From an uncultured Chitinophagaceae bacterium (lineage in GTDB: Bacteria; Bacteroidota; Bacteroidia; Chitinophagales; Chitinophagaceae): DNA of 64,000 bases. Location: assembly GCA_936908745.1 (NCBI GenBank), contig CAKZFX010000021.1, positions 1 through 64,000 on the forward strand. Reading direction: 5' to 3'. The notes beneath the pieces are model-generated. The model saw nothing but the letters and a program-made list of their open reading frames with translations, did not search any database and was not told where the DNA came from. Position numbers and translations under genes: made by a program. Shown here piece after piece: positions 1 to 8,650 of the stretch (its first letter is position 1; each line of letters starts with the position of its first letter).

Positions 1-1173
1 AGCCTTTTTCAGGATCTCGATCTTATTGTCCAGCACGGTATCAATTTTCACACCTGCAAGGTAGATATCATATAATGCGCCTTCCTGGCCGGGGATCTTT
101 GAATAGATATCCGCTTTCAACGCATAGTCGAAACCGATAAAGTCTTCTGGTTTTTCACGGGTGAAGAACCAATCAATGTATTTTTTGGCATTGGTAAAAT
201 CACCTTTCTGGAAATAAGAATCAGCCAGCAATTTCAGCACTTTAGGTTTTACTGCCTGTCCTGAAATATTTACTACGTTTTCCGCTTTCTGGATAGCACA
301 GTTGAAATCTTTTTTAGCCCAGCAAAGCTGTGCGTAGAAATATTCATCCTGTGGATATACATCCGGTTTACGTGTTTCGAGGTATTTAATTACGTTTTGC
401 TCAGCTTCATCGTATCTCTTACGCAGGAAGTTGTACTCATACAACTCATAGTAAGCCGGGCTGAAGTTTTTGTCAGCTGCAATTGCCTTATCAAGGTATT
501 CTACAAACTGCTCGCCGTTGCGTTGTGTCTGGAACAGTTTGGCAAGGCGCAGGTAAGCCAGCGCAAAATTCGGGTTGATAGACAAAGCCTTGTTGTAAGC
601 GGTAAATACTTCACCACCACCTTCACCTGGTTTGGCTTTGCGGATCGCATTACCAAGGTTGACCCAGATTTCAGGGTTTTTGTCATCACGCTGTGTTGCA
701 GTAGTCAATAACTGAACAGCATAATCATTCAATGCCTGGTCTTTTACATTGGCATCAACGATACCACGGCCAATCGCATTGAGGATAACAGGATCGTCAC
801 CTTTCTTGGTACGGGTGGCTGTGATAGCTGTTTCAAATTTTTGTCTTGCCGCAGCAACATTCGGGTTCTTTTTATCCAGCAGGTCCACATGACCGGCGCC
901 CACAAGGATCAACGGTGCATTGTTGCTGGTACCCAGCGCTTTGGTATAAAGTTGTTTTGCCAGGTCATTATTATCCTCGTCGAGGTAGGTCTGACCCAAC
1001 CAATACGTTGCTTCAATATTATTAGGATTAGAAGCCAATAACTGCTCAAACACTTTAATGGCACTCTTAAATCTGTCTGCATAGAGGTGATTGATCCCCT
1101 CCTGCAGGCTTTGCGCTTTCACGCTGGTCATCAATAACAGACCAGCCATTGCAATCATTACGGTTTTCTTCAT
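1..1173 (-). CDS. Tetratricopeptide-repeat protein, exported (3' end beyond window)
   Basis: Read on the minus strand from an ATG at 1173, an open frame of 391 codons runs off the left edge, so the C-terminus is missing. The product begins MKKTVMIAMAGLLLMTSVKA, a good signal peptide ending in AQS, so it should be periplasmic or surface-attached. The rest is helical TPR-like sequence, with pairs such as NPNNIEATYWLGQTYLDEDN and NPNFALAYLRLAKLFQTQ. It is the last visible gene of a minus-strand group with the PstS-like lipoprotein and the small membrane protein. Its layout and several segments resemble the 537-residue TPR protein at 61390-63003, so the two are likely paralogues. A scaffold or partner role is inferred; no catalytic motif is seen. 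Confidence 0.85.
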   Translation of the reverse strand, partial: MKKTVMIAMAGLLLMTSVKAQSLQEGINHLYADRFKSAIKVFEQLLASNPNNIEATYWLGQTYLDEDNNDLAKQLYTKALGTSNNAPLILVGAGHVDLLDKKNPNVAAARQKFETAITATRTKKGDDPVILNAIGRGIVDANVKDQALNDYAVQLLTTATQRDDKNPEIWVNLGNAIRKAKPGEGGGEVFTAYNKALSINPNFALAYLRLAKLFQTQRNGEQFVEYLDKAIAADKNFSPAYYELYEYNFLRKRYDEAEQNVIKYLETRKPDVYPQDEYFYAQLCWAKKDFNCAIQKAENVVNISGQAVKPKVLKLLADSYFQKGDFTNAKKYIDWFFTREKPEDFIGFDYALKADIYSKIPGQEGALYDIYLAGVKIDTVLDNKIEILKKA

Positions 1174-1232
1174 TTTACTTTACTTTTACTTTAAAGATGT
1201 TCAAATATTAAAAATGGTTTCTTCCTCTTTTG

Positions 1233-2162
1233 TTATTTTTCATTTAAAACGGCTTTCCTCATTCCGAAATAACGTTGTGCCGGCATCAGGTAAGCTCTTT
1301 TAAATATCAACTGCCCTTTTTCCTCTCTTAAAAACTGCGCAAATGCAGTTCCTAAACCCCTGTGCTTCTCCTTTAGCATATAAACCAAATCCCGTACCAT
1401 TGGATAACTGCCGTTGAAGATATTGGCTTGTAAAGGCTTCACAAACAGCTCAGGATTGTATTTACTCTCTAAAGGAATTAACTTAACTTTTTCAAGAAAC
1501 TTCAGTTGCTCGGGATCTTCCGGGTTGGCAATCCAACTGACGCCGATCAATCCCACCGCATCTTTTGTTCTGGCAATATAATCAATCACTTCTTCGCTTG
1601 AACGGGCCGCCACCGCATCCGGTGTCAGCTTGCCGCCACGCAATACTGAATCGATGATAAAACGTACGGTACTGGTTGCTTTCACACCGTCAAAAACAGG
1701 TATTAATTTTTTATTAAAGTTGCCCTGCAAAATCTGGCGGATGTCATCATTGGTAAAATGAGTGATCTCACTGGCCGGGTTAACGATTACGGCAATCGCA
1801 TCCCTTGCCACCAGCAGCTGATGCAACTGCATTTTTAACGAATCTGCCACCAAATCAGTCTCACCCTGGCTGGCATAACGGGTGGCGATCACCATCCGGA
1901 TACTATCCACCAGCAGGTCTTTCAGGCACTCCGCTTCCGGCTTGTAATGAGCTATAATATGCGTGTCGGGATTATTGGATTCATACACCTGTATTTGTGC
2001 ATCTATCACCGGCTTAAAGGACTCGTCCGCACTGATGTGAATAGTTCCTTTATCATAGGCATCCGGCAAGCCTGCTTTCTGATCATCGTACGAAGTACAG
2101 GACGCAAAAAACAGGAGCACTAACCCGAGTATATTACCAGCTATTAACCGCATTTCATTCAT
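1233..2162 (-). CDS. PstS-like periplasmic substrate-binding lipoprotein
   Basis: The start at 2162 gives MNEMRLIAGN followed by a lipoprotein signal ending FFASC; an in-frame ATG at 2153 is the alternative. A longer reading from 2225 would run through the upstream gene and is not used. The mature part resembles PBP-like domains of phosphate-type binding proteins: GTIHISADESFKPVIDAQIQ near the N-terminus, then segments on ITHFTNDDIRQILQG and an SSEEVIDYIARTKDAVG stretch typical of PstS folds. No ABC permease or ATPase gene is nearby. As I recall, in Bacteroidota this protein usually sits between a small membrane protein and a TPR protein next to TonB/ExbBD genes, and both partners are present here. 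Ligand unknown. Confidence 0.78.
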   Translation of the reverse strand: MNEMRLIAGNILGLVLLFFASCTSYDDQKAGLPDAYDKGTIHISADESFKPVIDAQIQVYESNNPDTHIIAHYKPEAECLKDLLVDSIRMVIATRYASQGETDLVADSLKMQLHQLLVARDAIAVIVNPASEITHFTNDDIRQILQGNFNKKLIPVFDGVKATSTVRFIIDSVLRGGKLTPDAVAARSSEEVIDYIARTKDAVGLIGVSWIANPEDPEQLKFLEKVKLIPLESKYNPELFVKPLQANIFNGSYPMVRDLVYMLKEKHRGLGTAFAQFLREEKGQLIFKRAYLMPAQRYFGMRKAVLNEK

Positions 2163-2166
2163 CCGT

Positions 2167-2433
2167 TCATTTAAAATAGTTTCTCTTGTAACCGCGGTAC
2201 AAACGCCAGATACCATACGCCACACACATTACACCCAGTATCTTATCTGTATAGTCTGGTTTATACCGTTCATTAATAGCCAGGCTGAATTGGTCCCTGA
2301 AAAACATAAACACGCCAAAAAGGGTGATCACCACGCCAATCCCATAGTCACGGATCGCCCGCATCAGGGAAATATCTTTCTTTTTTTTCTTCTCGTAGTC
2401 TTCTAACATAACGTCCGTTTCAGGGGCTAGCAA
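2167..2433 (-). CDS. Small membrane protein with two transmembrane segments
   Basis: This 88-residue protein has a charged N-terminus (MLEDYEKKKKKD) followed by two hydrophobic segments, YGIGVVITLFGVFMFF (about residues 30-46) and ILGVMCVAYGIWRLY (about 64-80). It ends in a basic tail, GYKRNYFK. Its stop is 4 nt from the start of the PstS-like gene, so the two are surely co-transcribed. No enzymatic motif is visible. In related genomes a protein of this size and place lies between a TonB gene and a PstS-like gene; here no exbB, exbD or tonB gene precedes it, because the next gene upstream is divergent. Function unknown. Confidence 0.7.
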   Translation of the reverse strand: MLAPETDVMLEDYEKKKKKDISLMRAIRDYGIGVVITLFGVFMFFRDQFSLAINERYKPDYTDKILGVMCVAYGIWRLYRGYKRNYFK

Positions 2434-2573
2434 ATTATGGATTTTTTCATTTGCCCGGTCACCACCTACATAAATAAGACGCTATAAATAAAGAAATCCA
2501 CAAGCCCGGCTGGCAAGACACGAACAACCGTTACCAATCCTCCCATTTTTATACAGCCCTTAACGCTTTTTGC

Positions 2574-2581
2574 TACTTTTG
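2574..2581 (+). promoter_or_regulatory. Candidate -7 element TACTTTTG for the phosphatase-hisS operon
   Basis: TACTTTTG matches the Bacteroidota -7 consensus TAnnTTTG and ends 5 nt before the ATG at 2587, implying an almost leaderless mRNA. No clear TTG-type -33 element is seen at the usual distance. Confidence 0.5.
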
Positions 2582-2586
2582 CACGG

Positions 2587-3078
2587 ATGAAAATTTTAAT
2601 GGTTTGCCTCGGAAATATTTGCAGAAGCCCGCTGGCCGAGGGAATTCTTGAACAAAAAATAAAGGCTGCGGGGCTGGACTGGACGGTGGAAAGTGCGGGA
2701 ACCAATGGCTACCACAACGGCGAAGCGCCGCATCACCTGTCGCAGAAGGTGGCCAAACTCAATGGAATTGATATCAGTTGCCAGGTTTCCCGCCAGTTTG
2801 TGGCCGCAGATTTTGATCGTTTTGATAAAATATATGTGCTGGCCGGCGATGTAATGGACGAAATAAAAAGAATTGCTAAAAACAAGTTTGACGCGAACAA
2901 AGCAGACTGGTTGATGAATGAATTGCATCCCGGCAAAAACGAAGATGTTCCTGATCCCTGGTACGGGGCAGAACCCGGCTACCACGATGTTTATAAAATG
3001 ATCGATAAAGCTTGCGATAAAATAATTGAGAACAACGCTGTAACAGCGGCAGAAACTACGAAGCAGATAAATGGCTAA
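2587..3078 (+). CDS. Low-molecular-weight protein-tyrosine phosphatase
   Basis: The N-terminus carries the LMW-PTP P-loop CLGNICR (Cys7 nucleophile, Arg13) followed by SPLAEG. The general-acid loop DPWYG lies at about residues 123-127; in the family DPYY is common, so Trp replaces one Tyr. At 163 residues the length is normal. The protein should be a cytoplasmic phosphatase acting on phosphotyrosine or low-molecular-weight phosphoesters. It overlaps the hisS start by 8 nt, so translation of the two is likely coupled. No tyrosine kinase or capsule gene is nearby, so the substrate cannot be inferred from context. Confidence 0.92.
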   Translation: MKILMVCLGNICRSPLAEGILEQKIKAAGLDWTVESAGTNGYHNGEAPHHLSQKVAKLNGIDISCQVSRQFVAADFDRFDKIYVLAGDVMDEIKRIAKNKFDANKADWLMNELHPGKNEDVPDPWYGAEPGYHDVYKMIDKACDKIIENNAVTAAETTKQING

Positions 3079-4444
3079 ACCATCATTACCACAAGGCACA
3101 AGAGATTTTGCACCCGATGTGGTGCGCAAGCGGAGCTATATTTTGTCCACGATCAAAAATGTATTTGAACTCTATGGTTTTCAACCGCTGGAAACACCGG
3201 CCATGGAAAACCTCGAAACGTTGATGGGAAAGTATGGTGAAGAAGGCGACAAACTGATCTTTAAAATACTGAACAACGGGCTTGATAATCCCGGTAAAGA
3301 AGAACAGGTAAGAACCGATTTTGAAAAAGTATTACAGGGAAAAAATGTAGCGGGTATTACGGAAAGAGCATTGAAGTACGATCTCACCATTCCATTTGCA
3401 CGATATGTGGCGATGAATCATGGCAAACTGAATTTTCCTTTTAAACGTTACCAGGTGCAGCCGGTGTGGCGGGCAGACCGGCCGCAACGTGGCCGCTACC
3501 GTGAGTTTTATCAGTGTGACGCCGATGTGGTGGGCAGCCATTCATTGTTAAATGAACTGGAATTGCTGGCTATTTATGACCAGGCATTTCAGCAACTCAA
3601 TATCCCGGTTGAAATAAAGATCAACAACCGCAAAGTGCTGGCAGCATTGGCTGAATTATGTGGCGGTACGGAACAAATGACAGCTATCACAGTGGCTATT
3701 GATAAACTGGATAAGATTGGTATTGAAAAAGTAAAAGAAGAATTGGCGCAGCGGGGATTGACATCCGATGCCATTGCAACGATTGAAAAGTACCTGGCCA
3801 TTGACGGCAATAATGAAGAGAAATTAGCAAAAGCCAATGAAATGCTTGGCCGTACCGAACAAGGCGCAAAGGGAATAGAAGAGCTTGCCTATCTTATTAA
3901 TAACTATAAATTACAAACTACCAATAATAAACTGTCAATAGACTTTACCCTTGCCCGTGGCCTGAACTATTATACAGGTTGCATTTTAGAGATAAAAGCG
4001 TTGACAGCGCAGATGGGAAGTATTGGCGGCGGTGGCCGTTATGATGACCTGACAGGTTTATTTGGCGTACCAGGTATTCCGGGCGTGGGCATTTCTTTTG
4101 GCGTGGACAGGATTTATGATGTGATGGAAGAACTACATCTTTTCCCGGCCGAAGTACATGTGGGCACCGAAGTGTTGTTTTTTAATATGGGCGAAAAAGA
4201 AAGCCTGTTTGTGTTACCTGTTTTGCAACAACTACGTGCAAAAGGCATCCGGGGCGAAATTTATCACGAGTCTGCAAAATTTGACAAACAATTCAAGTAT
4301 GCTGAGAAAAAAAACATTCCCTTTGTGGTCATCATTGGCGAGGAGGAAATGAATAGCGGCACCTGCAAAGTGAAAGATATTCGCAATGGTGAGCAAAAAA
4401 CGGTAACCATTTCCGAATTAACCGGTTCTTATTCTTTTAAATAA
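3071..4444 (+). CDS. hisS: Histidyl-tRNA synthetase
   Basis: A class II aminoacyl-tRNA synthetase that charges tRNA-His. The start MAKPSLPQGTRDF is typical of HisS. Motif 2 is seen as RADRPQRGRYREFYQCDAD (about residues 134-152), and the histidine-binding signature as ARGLNYYTG. A glycine-rich GGGGRYDDL follows, then motif 3 around GIPGVGISFGVDRI. The C-terminal 100 residues fit the anticodon-binding domain. At 457 residues it is slightly longer than the E. coli enzyme. It overlaps the phosphatase gene by 8 nt and is followed 23 nt later by the DUF4836 gene on the same strand. Nothing appears truncated. Confidence 0.96.
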   Translation: MAKPSLPQGTRDFAPDVVRKRSYILSTIKNVFELYGFQPLETPAMENLETLMGKYGEEGDKLIFKILNNGLDNPGKEEQVRTDFEKVLQGKNVAGITERALKYDLTIPFARYVAMNHGKLNFPFKRYQVQPVWRADRPQRGRYREFYQCDADVVGSHSLLNELELLAIYDQAFQQLNIPVEIKINNRKVLAALAELCGGTEQMTAITVAIDKLDKIGIEKVKEELAQRGLTSDAIATIEKYLAIDGNNEEKLAKANEMLGRTEQGAKGIEELAYLINNYKLQTTNNKLSIDFTLARGLNYYTGCILEIKALTAQMGSIGGGGRYDDLTGLFGVPGIPGVGISFGVDRIYDVMEELHLFPAEVHVGTEVLFFNMGEKESLFVLPVLQQLRAKGIRGEIYHESAKFDKQFKYAEKKNIPFVVIIGEEEMNSGTCKVKDIRNGEQKTVTISELTGSYSFK

Positions 4445-4467
4445 CGTTTTTAATAAACCTCAATAGT

Positions 4468-6153
4468 ATGAAATTAAAACTAACACCAATTGTACTGGTT
4501 GCTGTACTGTTGGTTATCCTTTCTTCCTGCTCTAATAAAGCAGACGTGCCCGTACCTGCTGATGCTGCCTTTGTATTGCACATTGACGGCAAATCCCTGA
4601 ATGAAAAATTAAGCTGGGATGAGATCAAACAAAACGCTGCATTCAAAAAAGCGTATGAAGAAGCAGCCAACGAAGATGAGCTGGTTCGCAAAATCATGGA
4701 CAATCCTGAAAATTCAGGTGTTGATACCAAATCCGATGTTTACTTCTTTATGAGAATGCGCAGCCGTGGCGCTTATGTCTCTTTTGTGTGCAATATTAAA
4801 GATGAAAAAGCCTTTAATGATTTAGTGACCAAGGCTACGAAAGGCGCAACGGTAAAAAAGGAAGGCGGTCTTTCAATGATTGTTACAGACAACGCAGTTC
4901 TATCATGGAACAGCAGCCGTCTTGCTGCTATTATTGATGCACCGGATGCCTACCAGGGCGGTGGTGGATTTGATATGAGTAACGGCGGAGGCAAAAGCTT
5001 TGGTACTGACAGCCTTGTTTTCTTTGCGAAAGAAGTACATACGCTGAAAAGCAAACAAAGCCTTGGCAGCAATTCTAAATTCAGTTCTTTATTAAAAGAA
5101 AAAGGCGATGCACATATCTGGGTAAATGGCGGCACTATGTACGGCGGCTCACTTCCTGCCATGCTGGCCCTTACCAAAGTTGCATTGCTGTTTGAAGGCA
5201 ATATTTCTGCGGCAACTGTAAACTTTGAGAATGGCAAGATCACGTTCAACGGCAAAAGCTATTTCAATAAAGAAATGGAAGCGCTGTATAAAAAATACAG
5301 TGTGAAAAATGTAGACCCTGCTATTTATAAAAACATACCGGGTGATGTGGCTGCGGTAATGGCGATGAACTATTCCCCGGAAGCCATCAAAGAATTTATT
5401 AGCATGCTGGGCGTGGATGGATTGGTAAATATGTTCCTGGGTAAAGAGAACTTTAGCATTGATGATTTTATCAAAGCCAATAAAGGCGAAGCGTTTTTTG
5501 CAGTTTCTGATTTTAAAGTAGTCACCAAAGAAAATACGGTTGAAGGAACCAATTATAATCATAACTACCCGAGTGAGTACCCCGAAGCAAAAATTTTATT
5601 TGGTGCTGCTATCGGCGACAGGGCCAGCTTTGACAAAACAGTGAACCTGATTACTTCTAAAATAAAAGAAGAAAGTGGCGAGAATGTAAGTGAACTGGCT
5701 AAGAAAGTGCCTTTTACCATAAAAAACAACTGGTTCCTTGCCGGTAATGATTCTGTATTCCTGAATAGCTATGGTGCAGGTTCTACTGATCATGCGTTTA
5801 TCAGCAAAATCAGCGGGCATCCGTTTGGTGGTTATTTGGATATTCAGAAATTCATCAATGGTGCAAGACCTGCTATGAAAGATTCTGTGGCAACAATGAT
5901 TGCCGATCAGTCGCTGAAACTGTGGCAGGATATTGTTTTCTATGGCGGCGAGTTTAAGGATGGTGCATTAACAACCTATGGCGAAATCAATATGGTGGAC
6001 AAAAGCACTAACAGCCTGAAACAATTGAACAGCTACTTTGATTTTATTGCGCAGCAACTTATGTTCAAACAAGCTGAAATAATGAGAGATGGACTGGATA
6101 TATTGCCTCCACCGCCACCGGTGGAAGTGCAACCAACGCCCAAGAAAAAATAA
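4468..6153 (+). CDS. DUF4836-family surface lipoprotein
   Basis: The 561-residue product begins with a lipoprotein signal ending VILSSC (Cys21), then SNKADVPVPADAAFVLHID. This opening, with a 'hero' phrase about a stored minimum function and FLGKENFSIDDFIKANKG in the middle, matches the DUF4836 family of Bacteroidota. The C-terminus is a proline-rich tail (LPPPPPVEVQPTPKKK) that may extend across the periplasm or cell surface. No catalytic residues are known for the family. It follows hisS by 23 nt and ends at a strong intrinsic terminator, so it is probably the last gene of the phosphatase-hisS unit. Confidence 0.8.
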   Translation: MKLKLTPIVLVAVLLVILSSCSNKADVPVPADAAFVLHIDGKSLNEKLSWDEIKQNAAFKKAYEEAANEDELVRKIMDNPENSGVDTKSDVYFFMRMRSRGAYVSFVCNIKDEKAFNDLVTKATKGATVKKEGGLSMIVTDNAVLSWNSSRLAAIIDAPDAYQGGGGFDMSNGGGKSFGTDSLVFFAKEVHTLKSKQSLGSNSKFSSLLKEKGDAHIWVNGGTMYGGSLPAMLALTKVALLFEGNISAATVNFENGKITFNGKSYFNKEMEALYKKYSVKNVDPAIYKNIPGDVAAVMAMNYSPEAIKEFISMLGVDGLVNMFLGKENFSIDDFIKANKGEAFFAVSDFKVVTKENTVEGTNYNHNYPSEYPEAKILFGAAIGDRASFDKTVNLITSKIKEESGENVSELAKKVPFTIKNNWFLAGNDSVFLNSYGAGSTDHAFISKISGHPFGGYLDIQKFINGARPAMKDSVATMIADQSLKLWQDIVFYGGEFKDGALTTYGEINMVDKSTNSLKQLNSYFDFIAQQLMFKQAEIMRDGLDILPPPPPVEVQPTPKKK

Positions 6154-6169
6154 CATGATCTCGTTTTAC

Positions 6170-6200
6170 AAAACCACAGGCCACAACACCTGTGGTTTTT
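6170..6200 (+). terminator. Intrinsic terminator after the DUF4836 gene
   Basis: A perfect 11-bp stem (AAAACCACAGG at 6170-6180 and CCTGTGGTTTT at 6189-6199) encloses an 8-nt loop and runs into a T tract. It lies 17 nt after the stop codon and just before the ABC ATPase start. Confidence 0.9.
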
Positions 6201-6214
6201 CATATTATTGCACT

Positions 6215-6856
6215 ATGCAGTTACAATTGAGCAACCTGCTTCCTTCTTACTTTGATGAAGGCAGGAAACAGTCATCTGAAATATGGGGTAAGGAACTGGT
6301 GTTTTCAAAAAACGAACTGGTTAAGATCGTGGCGCCTTCCGGCAGCGGTAAAACATCGCTGATACATTTCTTATATGGTATGCGGAATGAGTATAACGGG
6401 AAGATCAGTTATGATGACAAAAGCATTCAGCAATTCAGTGCAGAAGATTTTTCAAGTTATCGCCAATCCAATATCAGCGTGGTATTCCAGGACCTGCGTT
6501 TATTTCCTGAACAAACATTACTGGAAAACCTGGAAATCAAACGGCAGTTAAAACCCTATCACTCTTTTGAAAAGATCAAAGAGTTTGCAGTACGGTTGGG
6601 TATTGACCATCGCCTTGGCACAAAGGCAAGAATATGTTCTTATGGCGAACAACAGCGGGCTGTTATTCTTCGCTCCTTGTTACAGCCTTTTGATTTTTTA
6701 TTATTAGACGAACCTTTCAGTCATTTGGACGGCGGCAATGCGAAGAAAGCAATGGAGTTGATGCTGGAAGAAGCCGCCGCAAGGAATGCCGCTATCCTCT
6801 TCGCCGATCTTGAACGTGTTGATTATTTTCCTTTCACCCGACTATTGCATTTATAA
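6215..6856 (+). CDS. ABC transporter ATP-binding protein, LolD/FtsE-like
   Basis: The ATG at 6215 gives a 213-residue protein. A longer reading from 6089 would overlap the previous gene and its terminator and is rejected. Walker A is APSGSGKT (residues 40-47), the Q-loop is FQD, the signature is SYGEQ (142-146) in place of LSGGQ, and Walker B is FLLLDE (161-166) followed by PFSHLD. The short single-domain layout and the permease 3 nt downstream point to a two-component exporter of the MacB/LolCDE/FtsEX type. The weak signature motif and reduced size suggest a diverged member. Substrate unknown; a lipoprotein or envelope role is only an inference. Confidence 0.87.
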   Translation: MQLQLSNLLPSYFDEGRKQSSEIWGKELVFSKNELVKIVAPSGSGKTSLIHFLYGMRNEYNGKISYDDKSIQQFSAEDFSSYRQSNISVVFQDLRLFPEQTLLENLEIKRQLKPYHSFEKIKEFAVRLGIDHRLGTKARICSYGEQQRAVILRSLLQPFDFLLLDEPFSHLDGGNAKKAMELMLEEAAARNAAILFADLERVDYFPFTRLLHL

Positions 6857-6858
6857 GT

Positions 6859-8046
6859 ATGACACTCTCCTATAAAACGATAAAACCTTTATTGCTTACG
6901 GGCACCAATGCAGCCTCCCGCTGGTTTTCCTATGTTGGTTTGGGCATTGGTGTATTGCTGTTATTATGCGCAGTGCAGATGTTCATCAATATCCAGCAAC
7001 TGGTTACTAAAACAAGCATTCGCAAAGACGGCTATGATTATATTTCTGTGACCAAACTCATCACGAATGATAATATGGGAAAAGACAATCGTTTTACAAC
7101 AGCGGATGTGGAAGAGTTGAAAAAACAGTCTTTTATTGAAGATGCCGCGCCACTGATATCAAATGAATTTAAAGCCACGCTTAGCGCTGGTCAAATGATC
7201 GCTTTTTCTTCTGAAATATTTATCGAAGCGCTGGATAAGAATTTTATTGATACGGTGCCGCCCAACTTTACCTGGGTGGAAGGCCAACCCACCGTGCCTA
7301 TTATTTTCTCTTCTGACTTCCTTGAAATGTACAATGTGTTTGCACCAAGCTATGGCCTCCCGCAAATGTCAACCGCCACGGCATCAACCGTCAACTTTAC
7401 GTTGCGTTGTGAGGGCGGGCTTGCCACACAAACATTCCAGGCCGTGATCGTCGCTTTTTCTGATCGTGTGAGTTCTTTACTGGCTCCCAAGAGTTTTATT
7501 GAATGGGCAAATAAACATTTAGAAGGCAAAGATTCTGAAAAGGCAGCCCGTGTGTTTATCAAAACAAAAGATGCGAACAATGATGAGTTGTCTCATTTTC
7601 TTGCTGAAAAGAATTATCGCATCAACAAAGAAAAAACTTTCTTCTCCCGTTCCAAGCAACTGCTGCAAGGCATCGTATCTGGTCTTGGCATTTTTGGTTT
7701 ATTAGTAGTAGTACTAGCGTTAATGCTGTTCTCTTTTTATCTCCAACTGGTCATCGCCCGGAGCAAAGACAATCTTCAGCTATTATTAACATTGGGTTAT
7801 TCACCCGGCTGGTTGAGTAAAAATGTGGCCAAACAATTTATTCCTGTTTACATTTTAGTGGTGCTGGTTGCCTTAGCTATTACGCAGTTAATTCAATGGG
7901 CTTTTCATCATTTTATTATGTACGATCGCCCCGAGCTTTCTTCTTTTGTGCATTGGGTGGTGCTGGCATTGGCTGGTTTATTAATCGTACTTTCTATATT
8001 CAGTAATTACCGGATGGTAAGGAAGCTGCTCTATAAGTTATTCTAA
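6859..8046 (+). CDS. ABC transporter permease, LolC/FtsX-like
   Basis: The 395-residue protein has an N-terminal membrane segment (YVGLGIGVLLLLCAVQMF, about 24-42) followed by a soluble domain of roughly 220 residues. Three more membrane segments sit near the C-terminus (starting ILGIFGLLVVVLALMLFSF-like sequence at about 270, then IPVYILVVLVALAI and WVVLALAGLLIVLSIF). This one-plus-three topology is that of LolC, MacB and FtsX permeases. It starts 3 nt after the ATPase stop, so both form one transporter. A bidirectional terminator follows. The substrate is not evident; no lolA-like or outer-membrane partner gene is adjacent. Confidence 0.85.
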   Translation: MTLSYKTIKPLLLTGTNAASRWFSYVGLGIGVLLLLCAVQMFINIQQLVTKTSIRKDGYDYISVTKLITNDNMGKDNRFTTADVEELKKQSFIEDAAPLISNEFKATLSAGQMIAFSSEIFIEALDKNFIDTVPPNFTWVEGQPTVPIIFSSDFLEMYNVFAPSYGLPQMSTATASTVNFTLRCEGGLATQTFQAVIVAFSDRVSSLLAPKSFIEWANKHLEGKDSEKAARVFIKTKDANNDELSHFLAEKNYRINKEKTFFSRSKQLLQGIVSGLGIFGLLVVVLALMLFSFYLQLVIARSKDNLQLLLTLGYSPGWLSKNVAKQFIPVYILVVLVALAITQLIQWAFHHFIMYDRPELSSFVHWVVLALAGLLIVLSIFSNYRMVRKLLYKLF

Positions 8047-8049
8047 CTA

Positions 8050-8084
8050 AAAGAGCCGTCCCGCTTGAAGCGTGACGGCTCTTT
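8050..8084. terminator. Bidirectional intrinsic terminator between convergent genes
   Basis: AAAGAGCCGTC (8050-8060) pairs perfectly with GACGGCTCTTT (8074-8084) around a 13-nt loop that contains a small inner hairpin. T-rich sequence flanks the plus side and an A run precedes the stem. It can end both the ABC operon (plus) and the SusCD operon (minus). Confidence 0.88.
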
Positions 8085-8105
8085 ATTATGCCAAATGCTA
8101 TTACA

Positions 8106-8639
8106 TTAAGCTTGCGAGATCCTTACAGCCACTTTGTTAGAAGTGCCTGTTACTTTAATCTCGCTATTTCCTTGCAGCTCCAGGTGTACTTCTCTCAGCG
8201 TAGTGCTGCTGACACCCGGGTTCAGGATCGTTAATGTCAACTCTCCAAACAGGCTGTTAGCAGGGATCGTCAATGTACCAGTAGTGGTAAAGTGAGTACC
8301 TTCTACTGCCAGTGCGTTAGGAGAAACCGGAGTAATGCCAGCTGTCAATACTTTATAAGTAATAACCTGGTCTTTACCTGAAGGCGCTGTGCCCACGAGG
8401 TTTACTCTCAGTTTGATCGTACCCGAAGTTCTTGAGATCAGCGGGTAAGTGGTGGCAGATGCATACCCGTAAGGCACAACTCTTGTTACAACCGTATAGG
8501 GATACGGAGTAACCGGTGCGTTGAAAATATTAGCATCAAACTCCACGTATGTTTTTGCTGTGTAGTCAGTCTTTATCTCTTTAGTGCAAGCACTAAAAAG
8601 CACTGATGCCAGCAGGGAAAATAAAATGATTTTTTTCAT
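8106..8639 (-). CDS. SusCD-associated lipoprotein of unknown function
   Basis: The 177-residue product has a lipoprotein signal ending LFSAC (about Cys18) and then beta-rich, Thr/Ser-rich sequence with no enzyme motif. It starts 11 nt downstream of the SusD stop and is the last gene before a terminator, so it belongs to this SusCD operon. Small lipoproteins in this position (SusE/F-like or DUF4843/DUF1735-like) usually bind ligand at the cell surface or have an Ig-like fold. The segment LRVNLVGTAPSGKDQVITYK and its regular strand pattern fit such a fold, but I cannot name the family with certainty. Confidence 0.7.
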   Translation of the reverse strand: MKKIILFSLLASVLFSACTKEIKTDYTAKTYVEFDANIFNAPVTPYPYTVVTRVVPYGYASATTYPLISRTSGTIKLRVNLVGTAPSGKDQVITYKVLTAGITPVSPNALAVEGTHFTTTGTLTIPANSLFGELTLTILNPGVSSTTLREVHLELQGNSEIKVTGTSNKVAVRISQA

Positions 8640-8650
8640 AAACGTTATTA

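Noticed and set aside
2596..3129. Long open frame on the strand opposite the phosphatase and hisS genes
   Set aside because: It is fully covered by two well-supported genes and encodes no recognisable domain; it is a coding shadow.
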